A DNA stretch of 64,000 bases from Proteobacteria bacterium SG_bin6 (GTDB lineage Bacteria > Pseudomonadota > Alphaproteobacteria > Sphingomonadales > Sphingomonadaceae), in the NCBI GenBank assembly GCA_002083435.1, contig LWDJ01000042.1:1-64000 (forward strand), read 5' to 3'. The position numbers and the translations under genes are program-made. The notes beneath the pieces were generated by a model. The model made no database searches. It was not told the origin of the DNA and saw only the letters and a program-made list of their open reading frames with translations. Shown here in pieces: positions 29,326 through 37,018 of the stretch. The first letter of the stretch is position 1. Each line of letters starts with the position of its first letter.

Positions 29326-29576
29326 TGTTCCTGTTCCGCGGCATCGAGAGCCACCCCCGCTCCTTCGCCAAGGCGGTGAGCTGGCGGGCGCTTGGCAGCA
29401 TTGACACATTTGTGCTGGGGCTGATCTTCTCGGGCAGCATGAAGACCGCGGGCGCGATCGCCGGTACCGAGGTGGTCACCAAGATCATCCTGTTCTACAG
29501 GCATGAACGGCTGTGGGCGGCGATCCCTTGGGGTCATCGCCGCTACCGCGCGCCCGACCAACCAGGCGAAGGTTGA
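29325..29576 (+). CDS. DUF2061 small membrane protein
   Basis: An 83-residue protein with the DUF2061 pattern: ESHPRSFAKAVSWRALGSID followed by the hydrophobic TFVLGLIFSGSMKTAGAIAG and EVVTKIILFYRHERLWAAIP-WG. Two membrane helices are expected. The family is widespread; in some organisms it is fused or linked to sulfate assimilation proteins, but the role is unknown. Start ATG overlaps the aminotransferase stop by one base, so translational coupling is likely. Confidence 0.85.
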   Translation: MFLFRGIESHPRSFAKAVSWRALGSIDTFVLGLIFSGSMKTAGAIAGTEVVTKIILFYRHERLWAAIPWGHRRYRAPDQPGEG

Positions 29577-29610
29577 CGAAGCGGGCGCCGCGCAGGCATC
29601 GGCTGCGCGC

Positions 29611-30051
29611 ATGATGCGCCCCGGCTTTCAATTCTCCACCCGCTTCAAGGTCCGCTATGCCGAGATCGACGGGCAGAAGATCGTCTTCAACTCGCGCTAC
29701 CTGGAATATGCCGATCACGCGGTGAGCGAGTTCTGGGAATGGTCGGGCATGGACGCGCTCGGCCGCGACTGGACCGAGGCCGAGTTCAACGTCCGCCATA
29801 CCGAAATCGACTATTTCAAGCCCTTTTCCTATGGCGACGAGATCGAGGCCTTCGTCCGCATCCCCCGGGTCGGCGGCACCAGCCTGACCCAGCGCTTCGA
29901 GCTGTGTCACGCGCGCACCGGCGATCTCCACTGCGTGATCGAGATGGTGATCGTCCATGTCGATCTGGAAGCGGGGCGGCCCAAGCCGATCGAGGGCGCG
30001 GTGCGCGCGGCGCTCGAACGACTGGTGGCGGGGGAGCCGGCGCTGGCTTGA
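29611..30051 (+). CDS. Acyl-CoA thioesterase, 4-hydroxybenzoyl-CoA thioesterase type
   Basis: A 146-residue hotdog-fold protein. The signature RYAEIDGQKIVFNSRYLEYA matches the YxxxDxxGxVxNxxYLxY pattern of the 4HBT/YbgC family, with the catalytic Asp and a downstream TEIDYFKPFSYGDEIEAFVR. It should hydrolyse a short-chain or aromatic acyl-CoA in the cytoplasm. ATG 29611 is used; the preceding frame is open to 29503 and the true start may be a few codons upstream, since no ribosome site stands out. It follows the DUF2061 gene by 34 bases and probably shares its transcript. Confidence 0.82.
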   Translation: MMRPGFQFSTRFKVRYAEIDGQKIVFNSRYLEYADHAVSEFWEWSGMDALGRDWTEAEFNVRHTEIDYFKPFSYGDEIEAFVRIPRVGGTSLTQRFELCHARTGDLHCVIEMVIVHVDLEAGRPKPIEGAVRAALERLVAGEPALA

Positions 30052-30066
30052 GCCCGAGGCCGCTCG

Positions 30067-30115
30067 CGTAGAATCACGAGGAACGTAGAATCACGAGGGC
30101 GGCAATCGGCCGCCC
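30067..30115. repeat. 15-bp direct repeat and hairpin
   Basis: CGTAGAATCACGAGG occurs twice (30067-30081 and 30084-30098), and the second copy runs into a perfect 7-bp hairpin GGGCGGC/GCCGCCC with a five-base loop (30097-30115). It lies between the convergent thioesterase and HxlR genes. No U-tract follows on either strand, so it is not a typical terminator. Confidence 0.6.
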
Positions 30116-30127
30116 GACCGAATGACG

Positions 30128-30634
30128 CTATTCCGCCGCCAGCGCGATCGGCGGGTCGTTTGCGACGTCCTCGGGCAGCGCCCACAGCAGGTCGCCCTTG
30201 GTCAGCACTCGCCCGTCCCAGCCATGTACCTCGACCGCGCGAATCGGGCGGCGGTCGCGCGCATCGACCAGCACCGGCGTCGCCACGACGCCGGTTTCCC
30301 AGCGCTCGCCCCATTGTCGCAGGGCGACCATCGTCGGCAGCAGCGCCTGCCCCTTATCGGTGAGCCGGTATTCGATCTTGCGGCGATCCTCGGGCAGCGC
30401 GACGCGCGCCAATATCCCGTGATCGACCAGTCGCGCGAGGCGGTTGGCGAGAATGTTGCGCGCGATGCCGAGCTCCATCTGGAACTCTTCGAAATGGTGC
30501 AAGCCATTGAAAGCGGCACGCAAAATCAGGAAAGACCAGCGCTCACCCATCGCTTCGAGCGCGGCCGGCAGGCTGCAGGCGGCCAGATCGCGCAGGGGTT
30601 CGCGTAAAGGATGGCGCGATTTGCCCTCCATCAT
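30128..30634 (-). CDS. HxlR family transcriptional regulator
   Basis: A 168-residue winged-helix regulator. The N-terminal 100 residues carry the HxlR signature: ALEAMGERWSFLILRAAFNG, LHHFEEFQMELGIARNILAN, RLARLVDHGILARV and RKIEYRLTDKGQALLP. The C-terminal 60 residues (VEVHGWDGRVLTKGDLLWAL) form a short extra segment seen in a subset of the family. HxlR proteins act as dimers on palindromic sites and often respond to reactive electrophiles, quinones or drugs. A palindrome (AGGTTGC-N5-GCAACCT) lies about 50 bases upstream of its start, so autoregulation is likely. The start may be ATG 30634 or ATG 30631. Confidence 0.88.
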   Translation of the reverse strand: MMEGKSRHPLREPLRDLAACSLPAALEAMGERWSFLILRAAFNGLHHFEEFQMELGIARNILANRLARLVDHGILARVALPEDRRKIEYRLTDKGQALLPTMVALRQWGERWETGVVATPVLVDARDRRPIRAVEVHGWDGRVLTKGDLLWALPEDVANDPPIALAAE

Positions 30635-30683
30635 CTCTTCCTAAACCATTTCCCGTCAGATTATAAGAGTTCACGCACTATTC

Positions 30684-30702
30684 AGGTTGCAAGCGGCAAC
30701 CT
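30684..30702. promoter_or_regulatory. Candidate HxlR operator
   Basis: AGGTTGC and GCAACCT form a perfect 7-bp inverted repeat with a five-base gap, in the intergenic region between the HxlR gene and the divergent secreted-protein gene. Further GCAAC half-sites follow at 30716 and 30723. Spacing and position fit a regulator's own operator. Confidence 0.5.
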
Positions 30703-30792
30703 AATGGGGTAAGTAGCAACTTGCAACGTATTTTGCGCTTGCGAACGGCCGCGCGGTGCCAGTAGCGCAAGGCAAAAGGATGAGAGGATCGA

Positions 30793-31098
30793 ATGACTCG
30801 CTTGCTTTCCGTCGCCGCCGCAGTCGCTGGCCTGATGACTGCTCCCGCCGCGTTCGCGCAAGGGGGCACCTATTATAACGCGGTGCCGGTCGCCGCGCCC
30901 GCCAAGAACTCGGTGATCACCTCGGGCACGCTCTGGAAGTGCACCGGCCCGGCGTGCAGCGCGCCGAAGAGCACGCAGCGTGATGCGATCATGTGCCAGC
31001 TGGTCGTGCAGCGCATCGGCGCGCTCAAGTCGTTCAGCGTCAACGGCCAGCCCTTCGGCGCCGCCGAACTCGCCGAGTGCAATTCGCGCGCCGGCTGA
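30793..31098 (+). CDS. Small secreted protein, CC_3452-like family
   Basis: A 101-residue exported protein with signal peptide MTRLLSVAAAVAGLMTAPAA-FAQ. The mature part has the layout of the CC_3452-type family of alphaproteobacteria: TLWKCTGPACSAPKSTQRDA (C-x4-C), MCQLVVQRIGALKSFSVNGQ, and a final AELAECNSRAG. Four cysteines suggest two disulfides in the periplasm. Function unknown. It is divergent from the HxlR gene and shares its upstream region with that gene's candidate operator, so it could be a target. A terminator follows at 31122. Confidence 0.75.
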   Translation: MTRLLSVAAAVAGLMTAPAAFAQGGTYYNAVPVAAPAKNSVITSGTLWKCTGPACSAPKSTQRDAIMCQLVVQRIGALKSFSVNGQPFGAAELAECNSRAG

Positions 31099-31121
31099 GT
31101 CGATTTCGTCCGGATTATGAA

Positions 31122-31149
31122 GGGGCGTGGCCGCGACCGCGCCCCTTTT
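31122..31149 (+). terminator. Rho-independent terminator
   Basis: Stem GGGGCG/CGCCCC with a 12-base partly pairing loop, followed by TTTT. It separates the small secreted gene from the RelA/SpoT gene, whose start is 41 bases further on. Confidence 0.7.
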
Positions 31150-31189
31150 CATGTTGCAAAGCGGCACGAGCCGCCCCCAAATAGCGCCA

Positions 31190-33289
31190 GTGCTACGCCA
31201 ATATGAACTGGTTGATCGGGTCCTGAGCTACGACCCCCATGCCAATGAGGCGATGCTCAACCGCGCCTATGTGTTCTCGCTCCAGGCGCACGGATCACAA
31301 AAGCGCGCGAGCGGCGACCCCTATTTCAGCCACCCGATCGAAGTCGCCGGCATCCTTACCGACCTGAAGCTCGACGACGAGACGATCACCACCGCGATCC
31401 TGCACGATACGATCGAGGACACGGTCGCGACCCCTGAGGAAATCCACCGCCTGTTCGGCGCCAGCGTCGCCCGGCTGGTCGATGGCGTCACCAAGCTGTC
31501 GAAGATCGAGGCGCAGACCGAAAGCGAGCGTGCCGCCGAAAATCTGCGCAAATTCCTGCTGGCGATGTCAGACGATATTCGCGTGTTGCTGGTGAAACTC
31601 GCCGATCGGCTTCACAACATGCGCACGCTCCATCACATCCCCAAGCCCGAAAAGCGGCGGCGCATCGCCAAGGAGACGATGGATATCTATGCCCCGCTCG
31701 CCGAGCGGATCGGCATGTACGAGTTCATGCGCGAGATGCAGAGCCTGGCATTCCGCGAGCTGGAGCCCGAGGCCTATGCCTCGATCACCCGTCGGCTGGA
31801 GTTGCTCCACGAAGGCGACGAGGACCGCATCGCCAAGATCGGCGCATCGCTCGAGCAATTGCTTCAGCGCCATGGGGTCGAAGCGCGGGTCTTCGGGCGC
31901 GAGAAGCACCCCTATTCGATCTGGCGCAAGATGAGCGAGCGCCACATCAGCTTCGAGCAACTCTCCGACATCATGGCGTTCCGGGCGATCGTGCCGAACG
32001 AGGAGGATTGCTACCGCGCGCTCGGCCTGATCCACCGGCGCTGGCCGATGGTGCCAGGCCGGTTCAAGGATTATATCTCGACACCGAAACGCAACGGCTA
32101 TCGCTCGCTCCACACCAGCGTGATGCATGCGGAGAATACGCGCGTCGAAATCCAGATCCGCACCGCCGAAATGCATGCCGAGGCCGAACACGGCCTGGCC
32201 GCGCACTGGGCGTATAAGAGCGGCAAGGTCCGCCCCGATACTCAGGTGCGCTGGATCGCCGATCTTGTCGAAATCCTGGAAGCCGCCGAAAGCCCCGAGG
32301 AGCTGCTCGAACACACCAAGATGGCGATGTATGCCGATCGCATCTTCGCCTTCACCCCGCGCGGCGAGCTGATCCAGCTGCCCAAGGGCGCGACTCCGAT
32401 CGATTTCGCCTATGCGCTCCACACCGATTTGGGCGATCAGGCGGTGGGCGCGAAAATTAACGGACGGGTCGTGCCATTGCGCACCCATCTCGACAATGGC
32501 GATCAGGTACAGATCCTGCGCTCCAAGGCGCAGCGGCCGCAGCCCGGCTGGCTGAACTTCGCGATCACCGGCAAGGCCCGCGCGGCGATCCGGCGTTATC
32601 TGCGAATCAAGGAACGCAGCGAAAGCCAGGCGCTGGGGCGCAAGCTCTATGAGGCGATCGTCAAGCAGCTGCCAGCGGTGCTTGGCGATGGTGCGATCGA
32701 CGCCGCGGTCAAGCGGCTGAAACTGCCCGATGAAGCCGCGCTGATGGAAGGAATCGCGCGGCGCCGCTTCACGGATTTCGAAGTAATGGAAGCGTTGATG
32801 CCCGGTAGCGCGCTGGGGCTGACGCGCGGCACCGATCAGGTGTCGCTGCCGACCAACGTCGCGATCTCGATCAAAGGGCTGACGCCGGGCGTGGCGTTCG
32901 ATCTCGCCGAATGCTGCCATCCGGTGCCGGGCGACCGCATCGTGGGCCTGCGCCGTCCGAACGAGGGGATCGAGGTCCACCGTATCGATTGCCCGATGCT
33001 GATCGATTCGGACGATGCCGATTGGGTCGATCTCGCCTGGGGCGAGCGGACCGAGGGGGCCATCGCGCGGCTATCGGTGCAATTGAAGAACGAGCCCGGC
33101 GCGCTGGGCGTGGTCGCGACGATCATTGGCGCGCATCAGGCCAACATCATCAACATGCGGCTCGATAACCGCGACACTGGCTATCACACCAACATCTTCG
33201 ATGTGGAGGTGCGCGATGTGGTGCATCTCACCCGGCTGATCGGCGGGCTGCGCGCGGCCGAGGCGGTAAGCTCGGCCGAGCGCGCCTGA
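31190..33289 (+). CDS. rsh: Bifunctional (p)ppGpp synthetase/hydrolase, RelA/SpoT homolog
   Basis: The 699-residue Rsh protein makes and degrades the alarmone (p)ppGpp in the stringent response. Order of domains: HD hydrolase (about 20-180; RASGDPYFSHPIEVAGIL and ILHDTIEDT, with the HD/ED metal pairs intact), synthetase (about 210-350; RFKDYISTPKRNGYRSLHTS and EIQIRTAEMHAEAEHGLAAH), TGS domain (FAFTPRGELIQLPKGATPID), conserved-Cys region (ECCHPVPGDRIVGL) and C-terminal ACT domain (LKNEPGALGVVATIIGAHQA). Both active sites look complete. The start is GTG 31190 (reads LRQYELVDRVLSYDPHANEA), as in related Rsh proteins; the frame upstream runs through the preceding terminator. A dispersed repeat begins 3 bases after its stop. 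Confidence 0.95.
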   Translation: MLRQYELVDRVLSYDPHANEAMLNRAYVFSLQAHGSQKRASGDPYFSHPIEVAGILTDLKLDDETITTAILHDTIEDTVATPEEIHRLFGASVARLVDGVTKLSKIEAQTESERAAENLRKFLLAMSDDIRVLLVKLADRLHNMRTLHHIPKPEKRRRIAKETMDIYAPLAERIGMYEFMREMQSLAFRELEPEAYASITRRLELLHEGDEDRIAKIGASLEQLLQRHGVEARVFGREKHPYSIWRKMSERHISFEQLSDIMAFRAIVPNEEDCYRALGLIHRRWPMVPGRFKDYISTPKRNGYRSLHTSVMHAENTRVEIQIRTAEMHAEAEHGLAAHWAYKSGKVRPDTQVRWIADLVEILEAAESPEELLEHTKMAMYADRIFAFTPRGELIQLPKGATPIDFAYALHTDLGDQAVGAKINGRVVPLRTHLDNGDQVQILRSKAQRPQPGWLNFAITGKARAAIRRYLRIKERSESQALGRKLYEAIVKQLPAVLGDGAIDAAVKRLKLPDEAALMEGIARRRFTDFEVMEALMPGSALGLTRGTDQVSLPTNVAISIKGLTPGVAFDLAECCHPVPGDRIVGLRRPNEGIEVHRIDCPMLIDSDDADWVDLAWGERTEGAIARLSVQLKNEPGALGVVATIIGAHQANIINMRLDNRDTGYHTNIFDVEVRDVVHLTRLIGGLRAAEAVSSAERA

Positions 33290-33292
33290 TTC

Positions 33293-33398
33293 CTAGAGCG
33301 GTTTTCGATCCGATGAAATCGGATCGCCGCTCTAGGCTTTTGTTTATCCGCGATTTCCGAGCCGGCAGGTGATTCCACCTGCCTCGAAATCGCCCTAG
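33293..33398 (+). repeat. Dispersed two-hairpin CTAG repeat, copy 1
   Basis: A 106-bp element bounded by CTAG. The left half folds as CTAGAGCG...CGATCCGAT/ATCGGATCG...CGCTCTAG; the right half has outer arms GCGATTTC/GAAATCGC around GGCAGGTG-ATTC-CACCTGCC. A second copy in opposite orientation lies at 48448-48549; about 45 bases of the right half are identical, while the left half and linker differ. It begins 3 bases after the Rsh stop. Confidence 0.85.
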
Positions 33399-33442
33399 GC
33401 GCGGGCGCCGATCGGGGTCGATCGGCCCGCGCCGCCGGACGA

Positions 33443-33799
33443 TTATTTCACCGCGGCCAGACCCGGTGTCGCGCGGGCGGCCATCGCCGCGAGCCCGCGC
33501 CTGGCGATCGCGTGCGCGCTCATCGTCGCGCGGCCGCTATCGAGCATTTCATCCGGCTGGGCCAGTACCTGCGCATAAAGCGCGCGGGCCTGATCGGCGC
33601 GTTCGGTGCGCGCATAGACAATCGCGAGGTTGAGCAGCAGATCGGGGCTACCCGGAAACATGCGCAGTTCGCGGTCGATCACCCGTTCGGCGGCGGCGTA
33701 ATCACCCTGCATCAAGGGAGCCGCGCCTGAAAAATCCTGCGGTTCCGCCCCACCGACCGAGCCGGCCAGGGCGGCCGCGACAAGCAAGTGAATCATCAT
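33443..33799 (-). CDS. Small secreted TPR-like protein
   Basis: A 118-residue protein with a signal peptide (MMIHLLVAAALAGSVGGAEP). The mature part reads as one to two tetratricopeptide units: PLMQGDYAAAERVIDRELRM, then FPGSPDLLLNLAIVYARTER and ADQARALYAQVLAQ. Such small periplasmic TPR proteins usually scaffold other proteins; no partner is evident. GGAAGGAG sits just before ATG 33799 (ATG 33796 is an alternative). It stands alone between a repeat and the chemoreceptor gene on the same strand. Confidence 0.72.
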   Translation of the reverse strand: MMIHLLVAAALAGSVGGAEPQDFSGAAPLMQGDYAAAERVIDRELRMFPGSPDLLLNLAIVYARTERADQARALYAQVLAQPDEMLDSGRATMSAHAIARRGLAAMAARATPGLAAVK

Positions 33800-33917
33800 T
33801 CTTCTCCTTCCAATCACAACAGCGAACTCGGCACGACCGCTGAAGTTTCACTTTTGTGACATGAGAATGACGATTCGGTTACATGCGGTCAAGTCGTTGC
33901 GAACACAGGGGTCGGAC

Positions 33918-33945
33918 CGGCGCCACCCATATTGGGGCGGCGCCG
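33918..33945 (-). repeat. Imperfect inverted repeat downstream of chemoreceptor gene
   Basis: Arms CGGCGCC and GGCGCCG enclose a 14-base loop that can itself pair (CCC/GGG). It lies 5 bases past the chemoreceptor stop. No U-tract follows on the minus strand, so termination activity is uncertain. Confidence 0.45.
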
Positions 33946-33949
33946 AGGC

Positions 33950-35359
33950 TCAGGCCGCGCGGCGCCAGCCGGTGTCGGCGGCCGCGTTGGTGAGGTTGAA
34001 GAAGCGCACCAGCTGGGCGAGTTGCTCCGCCTGCTGCTTCAGCGCGCGGGCGGCAGCATCCGACTCCTCGACCATCGCCGCGTTCTGCTGGGTCGAGCGA
34101 TCCATGCCGCTGACGGCCTGGTCGATCGACTTGATGTCGCGCGCCTGGGTCTCGACCGAGGTCGAGATGTCGGCGATCAGCTGGCTGATCTCATCGACGC
34201 GGGTGAGCGTGCGGCGGATGGTGTCGCCGGTCGCGCCGACCAGATCGACCCCGCGCGCCACCTGCTCGCCGCTGCGCGAAATCAGCGCCTTGATCTCATT
34301 GGCCGCTTCCGCCGAGCGCTGGGCGAGCGCGCGCACTTCGCTGGCGACAACCGCGAAGCCCCGCCCCGCGTCACCGGCCCGCGCCGCCTCGACGCCTGCG
34401 TTCAGCGCGAGCAGATTGGTCTGGAACGCGATGCCGTCGATCAGGCCGACGATCTGCCCGATCTCGCGCGAGACCTCGGCGATCGCGCTCATCGCCGCGA
34501 CCGCTTCGTCGACGACCGCGCCACCGCTGCGCGCGTCGCTCTGCGCCTCGCGGACGAACTTGGCGACGCCGGTCGCGGCCTTGGCACCTTCCTCCATGCC
34601 GCGGGTGATGCCCGAAAGCGTGGAAGCGGCCTGCTCGATCGAGGCGGCCTGCACCTCGGTCCGCCGTGCGAGATCGCTCGACGCGGCGCTGATTTCGGCG
34701 GCGCCGCTATCGATGTCGCCCGCGACCACCGCGACTTCGGACAAGGTCGTCCGGACGCGGCCGCGCATCGCCTCGAAATCGGCGAGGAGCGCTTCATAAC
34801 CCGCCGGCAGATTCGGCAGCGGCGCGGTGAAATCGCCTTGCGCCAGGCGATCGAGCGCGCGGCCCAGTTCCCCGATCACCGCCGCGCGTTCGGCCTGTTG
34901 CGCGGCGAAATAGCTGTCGAGCGCGACATCCATGTCGAGCAGCACACGTTTCACGATCCGCCGCGCGCGCGGCGCGCCGCCGCACCAGAAGAACAGCCGC
35001 GCGAGCACGATGTCGAGCATCGCCGCATAGCCGCTGACATAGAAACTGGGCGGCAGGCCGATCCGCGCATGGGTGCCCCCTACGGTCCGCGCGCGATGGG
35101 CATAGTCATTATCAAGCGGGCGCGCCATCAGATCGCGCCAGTGATCGAGCTGCTTGGCCGCGGCGTGCGTCATCGCCGCCTCGCCCTTGAAGAAGCGCGC
35201 GAAGGCGGGTGTCGCCCGCACGAGCTGGTAAAAACCCTTGATCGCCCCCGGAGCGTAGCGCTTCACCGCGCTGGCCGCCGCTGCGTCCCCCCGCGCGCCA
35301 AGTTTGCCGAGGCCAAAAATCTCCCGGCGGGTTTCGATCGTCAAAGCTTCGTCGGCCAT
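33950..35359 (-). CDS. Globin-coupled sensor methyl-accepting chemotaxis protein
   Basis: A 469-residue soluble chemoreceptor: no membrane segment, an N-terminal protoglobin domain (about 10-160) and a C-terminal MCP signalling domain. In the globin part, the candidate proximal haem ligand is His97 in THARIGLPPSFYVSGY, the pattern of HemAT-type aerotaxis sensors that bind O2. The MCP half contains the highly conserved hairpin tip ARAGDAGRGFAVVASEVRAL followed by AQRSAEAANEIKALI. The C-terminus (ADTGWRRAA) has no CheR/CheB-tethering pentapeptide. AGGAGGA lies 8 bases before ATG 35359. No other chemotaxis or flagellar genes are in the window, so it must act in trans on a CheA/W cluster elsewhere. 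Confidence 0.88.
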   Translation of the reverse strand: MADEALTIETRREIFGLGKLGARGDAAAASAVKRYAPGAIKGFYQLVRATPAFARFFKGEAAMTHAAAKQLDHWRDLMARPLDNDYAHRARTVGGTHARIGLPPSFYVSGYAAMLDIVLARLFFWCGGAPRARRIVKRVLLDMDVALDSYFAAQQAERAAVIGELGRALDRLAQGDFTAPLPNLPAGYEALLADFEAMRGRVRTTLSEVAVVAGDIDSGAAEISAASSDLARRTEVQAASIEQAASTLSGITRGMEEGAKAATGVAKFVREAQSDARSGGAVVDEAVAAMSAIAEVSREIGQIVGLIDGIAFQTNLLALNAGVEAARAGDAGRGFAVVASEVRALAQRSAEAANEIKALISRSGEQVARGVDLVGATGDTIRRTLTRVDEISQLIADISTSVETQARDIKSIDQAVSGMDRSTQQNAAMVEESDAAARALKQQAEQLAQLVRFFNLTNAAADTGWRRAA

Positions 35360-35446
35360 GCTGCGTCCTCCTGTCGAGCCGAGCATAACGAGCCGCATGG
35401 TTAAGAACGGGGTGGCGAAGGCGGTGGTAGTTCCACCGCCCCGTAG

Positions 35447-36832
35447 TCACCCCCCGGCGAAGTCGAGCGGCGACAGCCCGCGCTCCTGCTCGCGCACCAG
35501 CAGCGCCCGACCGAGCGGCGGCAGCGAGCGTTGCGGGCAGGCCGGACGGTGGCAGCGGCGGCAACCGAGCCCGATCGGCGCCGCCTCCCCGCCCAGATCG
35601 ATGCCGCGCGCCGCCGCCAAAGTCGTGGCAAGCTCGGCACTTACCCCTAGCACCACCGCAAACTCGGCGGCGAGCGTGCCATAACGCCGGCCCTGCGGCG
35701 TGACGCTGCGCGCCATCGTCAGCCAGCGCCCGCCTTCCTCGATCGCGACCAGCTGGACGACCAGCGCGCCGCGCTTTTCGAAAGCGCCGTGCACCGCCCA
35801 AAGTGGGCATCCGCCATCAGCCTCGGCGAGCGGCGCGGCGCTCGCGCCGGCGAAGCGCTTGGAGACTTGGCCGGCGCGATCGATCCGCAGCATGAAAAAG
35901 GGCAGCCCCCGCGCCCCGACTCGCTGCAAGGTTGTCAGCCGGTGCGCGACCTGCTCGAACCCGGCGCCGAAGCGGCGCTGGAGCAATTCGATATCATAGC
36001 CGGTTGCCTCGCACGCGCGCAGGAAGCGGGCATAGGGCATGATCAGTGCGGCGGCGAAATAGCTGGCGAGGTGGCGGCGATAGAGCCGCTCCGCCGCGCG
36101 ATCGGCGAACGCCGCGCCGCGCACCAGTGCGTCGATCTCGCCACGCGCCTCGATCAGCGCGAGCTGATAGGCGGCGGCGAACGCGCGCGAGGCAGGATCG
36201 AGCAGTTCGGAGAGTTGCAGCTGCCGCGCGTGGAGATCGAGCCGGCGCAACGCGTCGGGCATCACCTCCACCGGCAGGATGCGGAGCGACAATTGGTGCT
36301 TCACCCGCAACCGTTCGGCGATCGCGCCATAGAGATCGGCGGCGCCGAGGCGGAGTTCGTCGGCGAGCGCTTCAGCGGCGGCGTCGAGATCGGCGAAATG
36401 GCCGCGCCAGCGCTCGATTTGGGCGCGCACGGCGCTGATCGGATCACCCGGCGCCGCCGCGGCGGGGACGGCGCCGGCCAAGCGATCATAAGCGCGGGCG
36501 AACGCCTCCGCCCCGCCGGGCGCGGCGGCGAGCCACTCGGCGAGCTCGGCTCGGTCGATCTCCAGATCGGCGAAGATCGGGTCGGCCAGCCGCCGCCGCA
36601 GCGCCGCCTCGCCCCCGCCTGGCTCCGCCGCGGCCAGGCTGCGGGGGTCGAAATCGAAACGCTCGGCCAGCGCGACAAGCAGCGCCGCGCTCACCGGACG
36701 CTGGTTGCGCTCGATCAGGTTGAGATAGCTCGCGGAAATGCCCAGCGCCTCGGCCATCGCCGCCTGGGTCAGCCCGGTCTGCCGGCGCAATCGGCGAATC
36801 TTGAGCCCCGCGAGAAGTTTGGGTTCGGCCAT
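35447..36832 (-). CDS. ScfR/RamB-type short-chain acyl-responsive transcriptional regulator
   Basis: A 461-residue regulator with an N-terminal XRE helix-turn-helix (KIRRLRRQTGLTQAAMAEAL; GISASYLNLIERNQRPVSAA) and a long C-terminal DUF2083-type region related to ImmA/IrrE proteins, ending with a Cys-rich segment (GLGCRRCHRPACPQRSLPPL). The HExxH of true IrrE proteases is absent, so it is not expected to be a protease. Members of this group (RamB, and short-chain fatty acyl regulators) control acetate and propionate genes such as isocitrate lyase and the methylcitrate cycle. Here it is divergent from aceA, which strongly supports that role. A TGTAAA-N4-TTTACA palindrome lies between them. GAGGGAG precedes ATG 36832. 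Confidence 0.88.
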   Translation of the reverse strand: MAEPKLLAGLKIRRLRRQTGLTQAAMAEALGISASYLNLIERNQRPVSAALLVALAERFDFDPRSLAAAEPGGGEAALRRRLADPIFADLEIDRAELAEWLAAAPGGAEAFARAYDRLAGAVPAAAAPGDPISAVRAQIERWRGHFADLDAAAEALADELRLGAADLYGAIAERLRVKHQLSLRILPVEVMPDALRRLDLHARQLQLSELLDPASRAFAAAYQLALIEARGEIDALVRGAAFADRAAERLYRRHLASYFAAALIMPYARFLRACEATGYDIELLQRRFGAGFEQVAHRLTTLQRVGARGLPFFMLRIDRAGQVSKRFAGASAAPLAEADGGCPLWAVHGAFEKRGALVVQLVAIEEGGRWLTMARSVTPQGRRYGTLAAEFAVVLGVSAELATTLAAARGIDLGGEAAPIGLGCRRCHRPACPQRSLPPLGRALLVREQERGLSPLDFAGG

Positions 36833-36860
36833 GACGCTCCCTCGCACCACGCCCGCAAGA

Positions 36861-36876
36861 TGTAAAGTTGTTTACA
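36861..36876. promoter_or_regulatory. Candidate operator between ScfR-type regulator and aceA
   Basis: TGTAAA-GTTG-TTTACA is a perfect 6-bp inverted repeat in the 186-base divergent region, 28 bases upstream of the regulator start. It fits an autoregulatory site; RamB of corynebacteria also recognises an AT-rich palindromic core. Confidence 0.55.
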
Positions 36877-37018
36877 GAATGACCGAAATTAACCGAAGGC
36901 GATGCGACACCGCCACATCTTTTATCGCCCGTGACGGTCGCTTTTGGCGCTGCTGCGGTGCAACAGCCGCGTCGTGAGGCCGTTCCTCCCCACGGCACCG
37001 TTTGTAAAGGATAAGACA

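Noticed and set aside
33932..35404. 490-codon plus-strand frame across the chemoreceptor gene
   Set aside because: Arg/Asp/Ala-rich shadow of the globin-coupled sensor.
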